A program made the translations under genes and the position numbers. A stretch of DNA of 64,000 nt from contig NZ_JAUYRI010000024.1 in assembly GCF_030696885.1 (NCBI RefSeq), forward strand, positions 1-64,000. The letters run 5' to 3'. The notes under the pieces are model-generated. The model was not told the DNA's origin. It made no database searches and saw only the letters and a program-made list of their open reading frames with translations. Shown here one piece after another: positions 55,080 through 62,512 of the stretch. How positions within the stretch are numbered: the stretch's first letter is position 1; the number at the start of each line of letters is the position of its first letter. This DNA comes from Thiobacillus sp. Lineage in GTDB: Bacteria > Pseudomonadota > Gammaproteobacteria > Burkholderiales > Thiobacillaceae.

Positions 55080-55155
55080 TTCTCTCCTCCCGTTATTTAT
55101 TCGATATGTGTGGATCGCGCCTCCAGGGACCGGGAAGCGCGCCGCTGCGCAGAGA

Positions 55156-55171
55156 AGCAATATGCGTTCCA
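55156..55171 (-). promoter_or_regulatory. Sigma-54 promoter for the PEP-CTERM gene
   Basis: On the minus strand, TGGAAC-GCATA-TTGCT (16 bases) agrees with the -24/-12 consensus TGGCACG-N4-TTGCW at all but one defined position, with the obligatory GG and GC at correct spacing. It lies 77-92 bases before the PEP-CTERM start codon. Confidence 0.8.
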
Positions 55172-55241
55172 CGCAGGCGGCTTGGCTAGCTGTCAATGAA
55201 AACAATGTGTTGCAGTAGCGACGCAAAACGCATGTAAAAAA

Positions 55242-55305
55242 TGCCGACATCGGCACCTGTCTTTAATCGTGAGCATTCACCCCGCCTGCCGAACACCATT
55301 CGGCA
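55242..55305. promoter_or_regulatory. Two dyads with shared half-sites TGCCGA/TCGGCA
   Basis: Dyad 1 (55242-55255): TGCCGA-CA-TCGGCA. Dyad 2 (55287-55305): TGCCGAA-CACCA-TTCGGCA, both perfect. Their centres are about 48 bases apart. They lie 71-149 bases upstream of the sigma-54 -24 element, the usual place for enhancer sites, and dyad 2 also overlaps the likely ahcY -35. Confidence 0.7.
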
Positions 55306-55328
55306 TTTGGCGCGACTGGGGGTAGAAT
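55299..55328 (+). promoter_or_regulatory. Likely sigma-70 promoter for ahcY
   Basis: TAGAAT at 55323-55328 (one mismatch to TATAAT) with a weak -35 TTCGGC at 55299-55304 and an 18-base spacer. The predicted transcription start, about 55335, falls right at the base of the riboswitch P1 stem, which supports the call. Confidence 0.55.
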
Positions 55329-55336
55329 GCCGCCTC

Positions 55337-55403
55337 GGTTCTGAGGAGCGCTGCGACGGTTAACCCGCCAGGCTCAGAACGCTTCCTTTCAACGGCGCTC
55401 ACG
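55337..55403 (+). promoter_or_regulatory. S-adenosylhomocysteine (SAH) riboswitch
   Basis: P1 is 8 bp (55338-55345 with 55373-55380). The conserved GAGGAGCGCTGC core and CAGGCTC return strand match the known SAH aptamer, and the pseudoknot GAGCGC (55346-55351) pairs with GCGCTC (55395-55400), within the CAACGGCGCTCA end. It lies in the ahcY leader, so SAH build-up should turn on the enzyme that removes it. Confidence 0.93.
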
Positions 55404-55434
55404 TTTTCTTTTTTGTGAACAGAAAGGAGGCGTG

Positions 55435-56868
55435 ATGAACGCCGCACTCAATACCTCTACCGACTACGTTATTGCCGACCTTGCCCTCGCCGACTGGGGC
55501 CGCAAGGAAATTCGCATCGCCGAAACCGAAATGCCGGGCCTGATGGCCATCCGCGAGGAATTCGCGGCGGCTCAGCCGCTCAAGGGCGCGCGCATCACCG
55601 GTTCGCTGCACATGACCATCCAGACCGCGGTGCTGATCGAGACGCTGACCGCGCTTGGCGCCGAAGTGCGCTGGGCCTCGTGCAACATCTTCTCGACCCA
55701 GGACCATGCCGCGGCGGCGATCGCCGCGTCCGGCGTTCCGGTGTTCGCGGTCAAGGGTGAATCGCTGGAAGACTACTGGGACTACACCCACCGCATCTTC
55801 GAGTGGGCCGATGGCCCCCAGGGTGAAAAAATCTACTCGAACATGATCCTCGACGATGGCGGCGACGCCACGCTGCTGCTGCATCTGGGGGCGCGCGCGG
55901 AAAAGGATATCTCGGTGGTGGCCAATCCCACCAGCGAGGAAGAGCGCGTGCTGTATGCCGCGATCAAGGCCAAGGTGGCCAAGGACCCGACCTGGTATTC
56001 GGTGCGTCTCGCCGCAGTGAAAGGCGTGACCGAGGAAACCACCACCGGCGTGCACCGCCTGTACCAGATGCATGCGCGCGGTGAACTCAAGTTCCCGGCG
56101 ATCAACGTCAACGATTCGGTCACCAAGTCCAAGTTCGACAACCTCTACGGCTGCCGTGAATCGCTGGTCGACGGCATCAAGCGCGCCACCGACGTGATGA
56201 TCGCCGGCAAGGTCGCCGTGGTCGCAGGGTACGGCGATGTGGGCAAGGGCAGCGCACAGGCCTTGCGTGCCCTCTCCGCCCAGGTGTGGGTGACCGAGAT
56301 CGATCCGATCTGCGCGCTGCAGGCGGCGATGGAGGGTTACCGCGTGGTGACGATGGAATACGCCGCCGACAAGGCCGACATTTTCGTCACCGCCACCGGC
56401 AACTTCCACGTCATCACGCACGACCACATGGCGAAGATGAAGGACCAGGCCATCGTCTGCAACATCGGCCACTTCGACAACGAAATCGACGTCGCCGGCA
56501 TCGAGGGCTACCAGTGGGAAGAGATCAAACCGCAGGTCGACCACGTGATCTTCCCTGACGGCAAGCGCATCATCCTGCTGGCCAAGGGCCGCCTGGTGAA
56601 CCTCGGCTGCGGCACCGGCCATCCCAGCTATGTGATGTCGTCCTCGTTCGCCAACCAGACCATCGCCCAGATCGAACTGTGGCAGGAGCGCGATTCCGGC
56701 AAGTATCCGGTCGGCGTCTATACCCTACCCAAGCACCTCGACGAGAAGGTCGCGCGCCTGCAGCTGAAAAAGCTCAACGCGCAGCTGTCCGAGCTGACCG
56801 ACCAGCAGGCTGCCTACATCGGCGTGCCCAAGACCGGTCCGTACAAGGGCGAGCAGTATCGTTATTGA
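55435..56868 (+). CDS. ahcY: S-adenosylhomocysteine hydrolase
   Basis: Splits SAH into homocysteine and adenosine, relieving inhibition of methyltransferases. The 477-residue protein has the [13 protein letters not shown] active-site region, [20 protein letters not shown], the NAD loop [12 protein letters not shown], and the C-terminal [10 protein letters not shown] that ends the family. AAAGGAGG precedes the ATG at 55435 by 4 bases; the GTG three bases earlier is too close. Directly controlled by the upstream SAH riboswitch. Confidence 0.98.
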   Translation: MNAALNTSTDYVIADLALADWGRKEIRIAETEMPGLMAIREEFAAAQPLKGARITGSLHMTIQTAVLIETLTALGAEVRWASCNIFSTQDHAAAAIAASGVPVFAVKGESLEDYWDYTHRIFEWADGPQGEKIYSNMILDDGGDATLLLHLGARAEKDISVVANPTSEEERVLYAAIKAKVAKDPTWYSVRLAAVKGVTEETTTGVHRLYQMHARGELKFPAINVNDSVTKSKFDNLYGCRESLVDGIKRATDVMIAGKVAVVAGYGDVGKGSAQALRALSAQVWVTEIDPICALQAAMEGYRVVTMEYAADKADIFVTATGNFHVITHDHMAKMKDQAIVCNIGHFDNEIDVAGIEGYQWEEIKPQVDHVIFPDGKRIILLAKGRLVNLGCGTGHPSYVMSSSFANQTIAQIELWQERDSGKYPVGVYTLPKHLDEKVARLQLKKLNAQLSELTDQQAAYIGVPKTGPYKGEQYRY

Positions 56869-56894
56869 TCGATCTCACCTGAAAGGAGCGCACC

Positions 56895-57242
56895 GTGCGT
56901 TTGCTGCTGCTGTGGATTCTGAATGCCGTCGCCCTGCTGGCGGTGACGTATCTGTTGCCCACCATCCAGGTGGACGGCTTCGGCACGGCACTGATCGCCG
57001 CGCTGGTGCTCGGCTTCATCAATACGCTGGTGCGGCCGGTGCTGGCGATACTCACGCTGCCGATCACGGTGCTGACGCTGGGGATTTTCTACCTGGTGTT
57101 GAACGGGCTGCTGTTCTGGCTCGCCAGTGCGCTGCTGCCCGGATTCCACGTCGAAGGGTTTGTCTCGGCGATGGTCGGCGCCATTCTTTATGGTGTGATC
57201 GCCTGGGCGCTGTCTGCGCTCATCCCGGATAAAAAAGGCTGA
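56895..57242 (+). CDS. Phage-holin-family small membrane protein (YvlD-like)
   Basis: Four-helix membrane protein of 115 residues, hydrophobic throughout (about 2-21, 28-48, 53-77, 88-108), with a basic end. Such proteins (Mycobacterium phage 4-TM holin family, DUF360) are common in bacteria without any link to phage. The start is GTG with AAAGGAG 6 bases upstream. It lies between ahcY and metF, a gene order common in betaproteobacteria; role unknown. Confidence 0.85.
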   Translation: MRLLLLWILNAVALLAVTYLLPTIQVDGFGTALIAALVLGFINTLVRPVLAILTLPITVLTLGIFYLVLNGLLFWLASALLPGFHVEGFVSAMVGAILYGVIAWALSALIPDKKG

Positions 57243-57245
57243 TTC

Positions 57246-58076
57246 ATGACCGAACGCACTTACAGCTTCGAGTTCTTTCCGCCGAAGACGGCGGAAGGCG
57301 CCGAAAAACTGCGCGCCACGCGCAAGCAACTGGCGCAGCTCAATCCCAAGTTCTTTTCCGTCACCTTCGGTGCCGGCGGCTCCACTCGCGACCGTACCCT
57401 GGAAACCGTGCGCGAGATCCAGGCCGACGGCAGCGAGGCCGCACCGCACCTGTCGTGCATCGGTTCGACCGAAGAGAACATTCGCGAGATTCTTAACGAA
57501 TACAAAAGCCAGGGCATCCGCCATCTGGTCGCGTTGCGCGGCGACCTGCCGTCGGGCAGCATGGACGCGGGCGCATTCAACTTCGCCAACGAGCTGGTGG
57601 CCTTCATCCGCAAGGAAACCGGCGACTGGTTCGAGATCGAAGTGGCCGCGTATCCCGAAGTCCATCCGCAGGCACGCTCATGGACCGACGATCTGGCCAA
57701 CTTCAAGCGCAAGGTCGACGCCGGGGCGGACTCCGCGATCACGCAGTATTTCTTCAATGCCGATGCGTATTTCCAGTTTGTCGACAGCGTGCGCGATCAG
57801 GGCGTCAGCATCCCCATCGTCCCCGGCATCATGCCGATCGGCAACTATGTGCAGCTGGCGCGCTTCTCGGATGCCTGCGGTGCGGAAATCCCGCGCTGGC
57901 TGCGAAAGAAGCTGGAAACCTATGGCGACGACTTGCCGTCGCTGCGCGCCTTCGGCCTCGACGTGGTGACCGATCTGTGTGACCGCCTGCTGGCCGGCGG
58001 CGCGCCGGGCCTGCATTTCTACACCATGAACCAGGCGGGGCCGACCACCACGATCTGGCAGCGGCTGGGCCTGTAG
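57246..58076 (+). CDS. metF: 5,10-methylenetetrahydrofolate reductase
   Basis: FAD enzyme that makes methyl-tetrahydrofolate for remethylation of homocysteine. The 276-residue TIM-barrel starts YSFEFFPPKTAEGAEKL and has SVTFGAGGSTRD, HLVALRGDLP, and ITQYFFNADAYFQF. It begins 3 bases after the small membrane gene; with ahcY this forms ahcY-holin-metF. A terminator follows. Confidence 0.97.
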   Translation: MTERTYSFEFFPPKTAEGAEKLRATRKQLAQLNPKFFSVTFGAGGSTRDRTLETVREIQADGSEAAPHLSCIGSTEENIREILNEYKSQGIRHLVALRGDLPSGSMDAGAFNFANELVAFIRKETGDWFEIEVAAYPEVHPQARSWTDDLANFKRKVDAGADSAITQYFFNADAYFQFVDSVRDQGVSIPIVPGIMPIGNYVQLARFSDACGAEIPRWLRKKLETYGDDLPSLRAFGLDVVTDLCDRLLAGGAPGLHFYTMNQAGPTTTIWQRLGL

Positions 58077-58093
58077 GCGCAGTCTCCTTACCC

Positions 58094-58128
58094 GCGGGCG
58101 GGGGTCGTTGACCGCCCGCCCATTTTTT
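58094..58128 (+). terminator. Terminator after metF
   Basis: An 8-bp GC stem (58094-58101 with 58112-58119), a 10-base loop and a TTTTTT run at 58123-58128. It lies 18 bases after the metF stop. Confidence 0.85.
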
Positions 58129-58315
58129 CGGTTTCTCCGCGGGCCGTCCTGGCCACTTCAATACAGTCCGCTTTCAGCGGATGCCTTCCTGCGCATCGGC
58201 CAAATCCTACGTACACGCTTCGAACAATCGACCACGATGACAGCGTTCCTCCCTGTGCACGCGCGGGCAGGGCGACCCACCCATCGAACGACTTTAGAGC
58301 GCAGAGGAGATCGGC
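58129..58315. other. Intergenic region, no gene seen
   Basis: About 190 bases between the metF terminator and the next small gene. Short frames here lack any recognised motif. It should contain the promoter of the following gene, but no convincing -35/-10 pair was found. Confidence 0.5.
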
Positions 58316-58702
58316 ATGCAAACAATCACATTGGCAGATATGGAAGTAAGGGACTTTTCGCAGGCGCGTCGCGCGGCCGTCGATAAGGCAGGGGAAGTGC
58401 TGGCCCGTCCCACAATCGTCGCCTGGAAGGATGACAAGAGCGGCAAGATGGCCCCCGAAATCCCCGGCGGGAAAGGGGATCGCTGGCACGACTATGGCGA
58501 AAGCAACGAGGGCGTTCTGGAATTGCAGATCGGCAAGGCCTATCACTTCATTTTCACCGACGCGGACGGGTTTACCGAACCCGACATGAACCTCGCCACG
58601 CTGGACGACAACGGCAAGGCCTTTCTGTGCCTGAACGACGCCTGTACCGAAGAGGACAAGCAGAAACTGGGCTATTTCCCGGGCGGTGGAATGGGCGGCT
58701 AA
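58316..58702 (+). CDS. Small cytosolic protein of unknown function
   Basis: A 128-residue protein, acidic, without signal peptide. The middle, GKGDRWHDYGESNEGVLELQIGKAYHFIFTD in part, and the Cys pair in FLCLNDACTEED (about 103-114) are the notable parts. I loosely associate it with the AF1514/DUF5619 type, but this is not certain. GAGGAG is 6 bases before the ATG. It stands alone, followed by a DUF3309 gene after 107 bases. Confidence 0.6.
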   Translation: MQTITLADMEVRDFSQARRAAVDKAGEVLARPTIVAWKDDKSGKMAPEIPGGKGDRWHDYGESNEGVLELQIGKAYHFIFTDADGFTEPDMNLATLDDNGKAFLCLNDACTEEDKQKLGYFPGGGMGG

Positions 58703-58809
58703 CGCGTGACCCGTCCTGACCCCGTGTCTGAATGCGATGGCAATCGATTCGGATCACGGTCAGCGCATCCCCCGTTTTTTGTTACCACCCTGATAACGAG
58801 GAGTAGACC

Positions 58810-58968
58810 ATGAGCATTGGAACCATCCTGTTAATTGTGTTGATCCTGATCCTGATTGGCGCCATCCCCCTGTGGCCACACAGCCGCGCCTGGGGCTATG
58901 GTCCCAGCGGCGGCATTGGTCTGATCGTCGTCATCCTGATCATCCTGCTGGTCATGGGCGTGATCTGA
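58810..58968 (+). CDS. DUF3309 family small membrane protein
   Basis: A 52-residue protein with two short hydrophobic segments (about 4-19 and 35-52) joined by the conserved PLWPHSRAWGYGPSGG loop, the whole of the DUF3309 family. GAGGAG is 6 bases before the ATG. Function unknown; these proteins are widespread and often stress-linked in annotations. Confidence 0.88.
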   Translation: MSIGTILLIVLILILIGAIPLWPHSRAWGYGPSGGIGLIVVILIILLVMGVI

Positions 58969-59064
58969 CGGGTTTTCTTGGGGGCGGTATGGCCGCGGGT
59001 CCATGCTCAACGCGGGCTGAGCGGCACGCACCGACGCAACAGACAGCTGCGTCGGGGAGGGTGT

Positions 59065-59841
59065 TCAAGCCAGGCTGTCGTACGCTTCGACCGGCACTGT
59101 CGCCTGCGCACGGAATGCCGGCCGGGCGAAGTAATAGCCCTGAAATAGCACCACGCCAAGGTCGCGCAGAACCAGGACTTCCTCCCGGGATTCGACGCCT
59201 TCGGCGATGACGCGAATCGACAGGTCGCTGCACACCTGCATGATCCCGCGGGTGATGGCCTGGCGACCCTTGTGCTTGTCGATGTCGCGGATCAGCGCCA
59301 TGTCCAGTTTGATCAGATCGGTTTGCAGTTCGGCCAGCAGATTGAGCCCCGAGTAGCCTGCGCCAAAATCGTCGATCGCGGTCAGAAATCCGCGCTGCTT
59401 GTAGTGCTCCACGATGTCGCGCAGGTGCTCGTGGTCTTCCACCTTTTCGGCTTCCGTGATCTCGAAAATCATGCGCTCGATCGGAAAGCCGTAAGTCTTG
59501 GCGGCCTCCAGCGTCGTGCGGATGCAAAGCTCGGGGCGGTAGACCGCGTTGGGCATGAAATTGATGCTGAGCAGGGAGCGCATCCCAAGCTGCGCGGCAA
59601 GCTCAATCGCCTTGACACGGCAGGTCTGGTCGAAGCGGTAGCGGTTGCTGTCGTTGACGTGGGTGAACACCTCACCGGCGGATTCGTTGTTGAGACCGCG
59701 CACCAGGGCTTCCTGGGCATAGACCTCGCGGGTATCGATGTTGACGATCGGCTGGAAGGCCATCGTGAACTCGAAATCCAGTCCGGAACCGCCGGCGCAC
59801 TCCGCGCAGCCGAGTTCCCTGAAATCTTTCTGAACGATCAT
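59065..59841 (-). CDS. Stand-alone EAL domain protein
   Basis: Cyclic-di-GMP phosphodiesterase-like protein of 258 residues. After a short N-terminus with Cys12 and Cys15 (CAECAGGSG), the EAL domain has EALVR at 44-48, SINFMPNA, FEITEAEKVED, IDDFGAGYSG, IKLDMALIR, AEGVES and FQGYYFARP, the set expected of an active enzyme. No sensor domain is attached. The Cys pair could bind metal or be a redox sensor. It is between unrelated genes. Confidence 0.88.
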   Translation of the reverse strand: MIVQKDFRELGCAECAGGSGLDFEFTMAFQPIVNIDTREVYAQEALVRGLNNESAGEVFTHVNDSNRYRFDQTCRVKAIELAAQLGMRSLLSINFMPNAVYRPELCIRTTLEAAKTYGFPIERMIFEITEAEKVEDHEHLRDIVEHYKQRGFLTAIDDFGAGYSGLNLLAELQTDLIKLDMALIRDIDKHKGRQAITRGIMQVCSDLSIRVIAEGVESREEVLVLRDLGVVLFQGYYFARPAFRAQATVPVEAYDSLA

Positions 59842-59944
59842 TCTGTGTCATCCTGAATTTTGGCGGGGCGGGTGGTAAAGGCCCAGTATAGCCAAGCTCA
59901 TTCGACGTCCTGCCGGGATGGCCCGGCAGGACGTCCGCAGGGGA

Positions 59945-61060
59945 TCAGGACAGGCAGGCTTTCAATGCCTTCAGGCAGTAGTCGACGTTTGCCTGCTTCG
60001 CCGAATAACCCATCAGGCCGATACGCCAGATCTTGCCCGCCATGTCGCCGAGGCCGGCGCCGATTTCGAGGTTGAACTCGTTCAGCAGGCGCGCGCGGAT
60101 CGCCGCTTCGTCGACACCCTCCGGCACGTAGATTGAGTTGAGTTGTGGCAGACGGGCGGATTCTTCGACTACGTATTTGAGGCCCATGCCTTCAAGGCCG
60201 GCCTTGAGTTTTTCGTGCATCGCACGGTGGCGTGCCCAGGCGTTTTCCAGGCCTTCCTCTTCCAGGATCACCAGCGCCTCGTGCAGCCCGTACATCGGGT
60301 TGATCGGCGCGGTGTGGTGGTAGGTGCGCTTGCCGGCCGATTGCCAGTAGCCGAGCACCAGGTTCAGATCGAGGAACCAGCTTTGCACCGGCGTCTTGCG
60401 CGCCTTGATCCGTTCAATGGCCCGCTCGGAGAATGACACCGGCGAGAGTCCCGGGGTGCACGACAGGCACTTCTGGCTGCCGGAATACGCGGCGTCGATG
60501 CCCCACGTGTCCAGATACAACGGCGTGCCGGCGAGGCTGGTGACGCAGTCCATGATGGTCAAGGCGCCTGCCTCCTGCGCGATCCTGCCGAGCGTTTCGG
60601 CGTCCGACTGCGCGCCGGTCGAGGTTTCGGCATGCACGAAGGCAAGAATCTTCGCGTCCGGATTCGCCTTGAAGGCATCGCGCACTTTCTGCGGATCGAC
60701 CGGCGCCCCCCAGGCGTCGTCGACGACCACCGGCACGCCGCCGGTGCGCTTGACGTTTTCCAGCATGCGGCCGCCGAACACGCCGTTGCGGCAGACGATC
60801 ACCTTGTCGCCGGGTTCCACCAGATTGACGAAGCACATTTCCATCCCCGCCGAGCCGGGCGCTGACACCGGGAAAGTCAGCGCGTTCTGGGTTTGGAACG
60901 CCATGCGCAGCATGGACTTGATCTGCTCCATCAGGTCGACGAAAGCCGGATCGAGGTGGCCGATGGTCGGCCGTGCCATCGCGTCGAGCACGCGCTGCGG
61001 CACGTCGGAGGGGCCGGGGCCCATGAGGATACGTTTGGGGGGGATGAAAGACGCCGTCAT
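59945..61060 (-). CDS. Class V aminotransferase (alanine/serine-glyoxylate type)
   Basis: PLP aminotransferase of 371 residues. Opening ILMGPGPSDVPQRVLDAM and the PLP lysine Lys197 in SGSQKCLSCTPGLSPVSF are typical of serine-glyoxylate and alanine-glyoxylate aminotransferases. The end IGAGLGDMAGKIWRIGLMG fits too. It stands alone. Which amino donor it uses cannot be read from sequence. Confidence 0.9.
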   Translation of the reverse strand: MTASFIPPKRILMGPGPSDVPQRVLDAMARPTIGHLDPAFVDLMEQIKSMLRMAFQTQNALTFPVSAPGSAGMEMCFVNLVEPGDKVIVCRNGVFGGRMLENVKRTGGVPVVVDDAWGAPVDPQKVRDAFKANPDAKILAFVHAETSTGAQSDAETLGRIAQEAGALTIMDCVTSLAGTPLYLDTWGIDAAYSGSQKCLSCTPGLSPVSFSERAIERIKARKTPVQSWFLDLNLVLGYWQSAGKRTYHHTAPINPMYGLHEALVILEEEGLENAWARHRAMHEKLKAGLEGMGLKYVVEESARLPQLNSIYVPEGVDEAAIRARLLNEFNLEIGAGLGDMAGKIWRIGLMGYSAKQANVDYCLKALKACLS

Positions 61061-61236
61061 AACCTTGTTCTCTTTGTGGAAGGTTCAATTAAAACAAAGG
61101 CTTGATTCTACGGGCAAATGGCGTGGTGAGAAACGACTGCCGGAGCCGCGCCACGGCGAGCGCGTGACGGCGATGGCCGCTTGCAGCTGCGCTTGCCGAG
61201 TCTATGTTTAGGCTTTGGCAGTGAGGGAGGTGAGGC

Positions 61237-61746
61237 ATGAACAGGCTTTCAGTATCCGTGCTCGGCGGGCTCTGTGTGGTGGGCCTGCTGATGAGTGGAG
61301 TGCCGCGAGCAGCGGCGTCCGCGGAATTGACGCTGACCGATGCAGACAAACGGGCGGTGTTCAAGGCGGCGGGCGCAATGCAGCGAAAAGGCATGTGGGT
61401 GATGTGCGCCGACGACCCCAACAGCAGCGGCGCGACCATCGACACCGTACGCGACCTCAACGGTGATGGTCGTCCCGAAGCGGTGGTCAGCGAAGGCGGC
61501 ACGTTTTGCTACGGCCATACCGGAATGGGCTACCAGCTGCTGAGCAAGCAGGCCGACGGAACGTGGCGCGCGATGAGCGGCGGCATCGGCATCCCCGAAT
61601 TTCTCAAGTCGAAAGGCATCGGCGGCTGGCCGGACATCTCGATCGGCGGGCCGGGCTTCTGTTTTCCGGTCGAACGCTGGAACGGCAAGGCCTACGCATT
61701 GCACCGGTACGAGTACGAAGGCAAGCGCTGCAAACCGTCGCGCTGA
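61237..61746 (+). CDS. Exported protein of unknown function with DxNxDG motif
   Basis: Secreted protein of 169 residues with a signal peptide (about 1-28, cleavage near AASA). The segment RDLNGDGRPEAVVSEGGTFCYG has the DxNxDG calcium-loop word of FG-GAP/dockerin type. Four Cys in the mature part (MCADD, FCYG, FCFPVERW, KRCKPS) could form two disulfides. No partner gene; convergent with ttcA. Confidence 0.8.
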   Translation: MNRLSVSVLGGLCVVGLLMSGVPRAAASAELTLTDADKRAVFKAAGAMQRKGMWVMCADDPNSSGATIDTVRDLNGDGRPEAVVSEGGTFCYGHTGMGYQLLSKQADGTWRAMSGGIGIPEFLKSKGIGGWPDISIGGPGFCFPVERWNGKAYALHRYEYEGKRCKPSR

Positions 61747-61756
61747 ATGGCCGGTC

Positions 61757-62512
61757 TCAGGCCGGCGGTTCGCCCATCAGCGGACGCATCGCCGTCAGCA
61801 GGCTGTTGAAAATGCGCGGGTGCGTTTTTTCCTGCTCGGCCAGCATCTGCTTCATCGCGTAGCGCTGCTGCGGCTTGGCGAAGCAGGCCGGGCAGTTCTC
61901 GAAGATCACCGGCAGGCCGGCATCTGCGGCAAATGCGCGGGTCTGACGCTCGCGCGCGTAGGCAAACGGCCGGATGATGCGCAGGTCGCCGGCGTCGTTC
62001 AGATAATGCGGCGACATGGTGCGCAGCTTGCCGCCGAACAGCATCGACATCATCAGCGTCTCGGCAAGGTCGTCGAGGTGTTGCGCCAGCGCGATGACGT
62101 TGCAGCCCTGCTCGCGTGCGACGCGATACAGGATGCCGCGCCGCATGCGCGAACAATAGGCGCAGTAGGAATCGGAATCCTTGGTCAGCGTCTTTTGCGC
62201 GTCTTCAAGGATGGGCTGCGACTCCAGAAAATAGGGGACGCCAAGCCCGGCCATGTAAGCCTTGAGCGGCGACGGATCGTATTGGTCGGATTGCGGGTCG
62301 ACGGTGGCTGCCAAGAGTTCGAACTTCACCGGCGCCTTCTGCTGCAGGTGATGCAGCGTATGCAGCAGCGACAGCGAATCCTTGCCGCCCGACAGTCCCA
62401 GCAGGATGCGGTCGCCGCTGCGGATCATGCGGTAGTCGCCGATCGCGCGCCCGGCGGCGGTGGCCAGCGAACGGGCGGGCTTGACCCAACCGCTGGGGAG
62501 GTCGGGACTCAT
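61757..62512 (-). CDS. ttcA: tRNA 2-thiocytidine biosynthesis protein TtcA
   Basis: Iron-sulfur PP-loop enzyme that thiolates cytidine 32 of tRNA. The ATP loop SGGKDS is at 41-46; cluster cysteines are Cys117 and Cys120 (YCAYC) and a third in ENCPACF near 207. The 251 residues are slightly short of the E. coli protein. ATG 62512 overlaps the msbA stop in ATGA, so it is coupled to msbA. Confidence 0.95.
   Translation of the reverse strand: MSPDLPSGWVKPARSLATAAGRAIGDYRMIRSGDRILLGLSGGKDSLSLLHTLHHLQQKAPVKFELLAATVDPQSDQYDPSPLKAYMAGLGVPYFLESQPILEDAQKTLTKDSDSYCAYCSRMRRGILYRVAREQGCNVIALAQHLDDLAETLMMSMLFGGKLRTMSPHYLNDAGDLRIIRPFAYARERQTRAFAADAGLPVIFENCPACFAKPQQRYAMKQMLAEQEKTHPRIFNSLLTAMRPLMGEPPA

Noticed and set aside
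56895-57242. Prophage remnant indicated by a phage-holin-type gene
   Set aside because: This four-helix family is widespread in bacteria outside phages, and no other phage gene is near.
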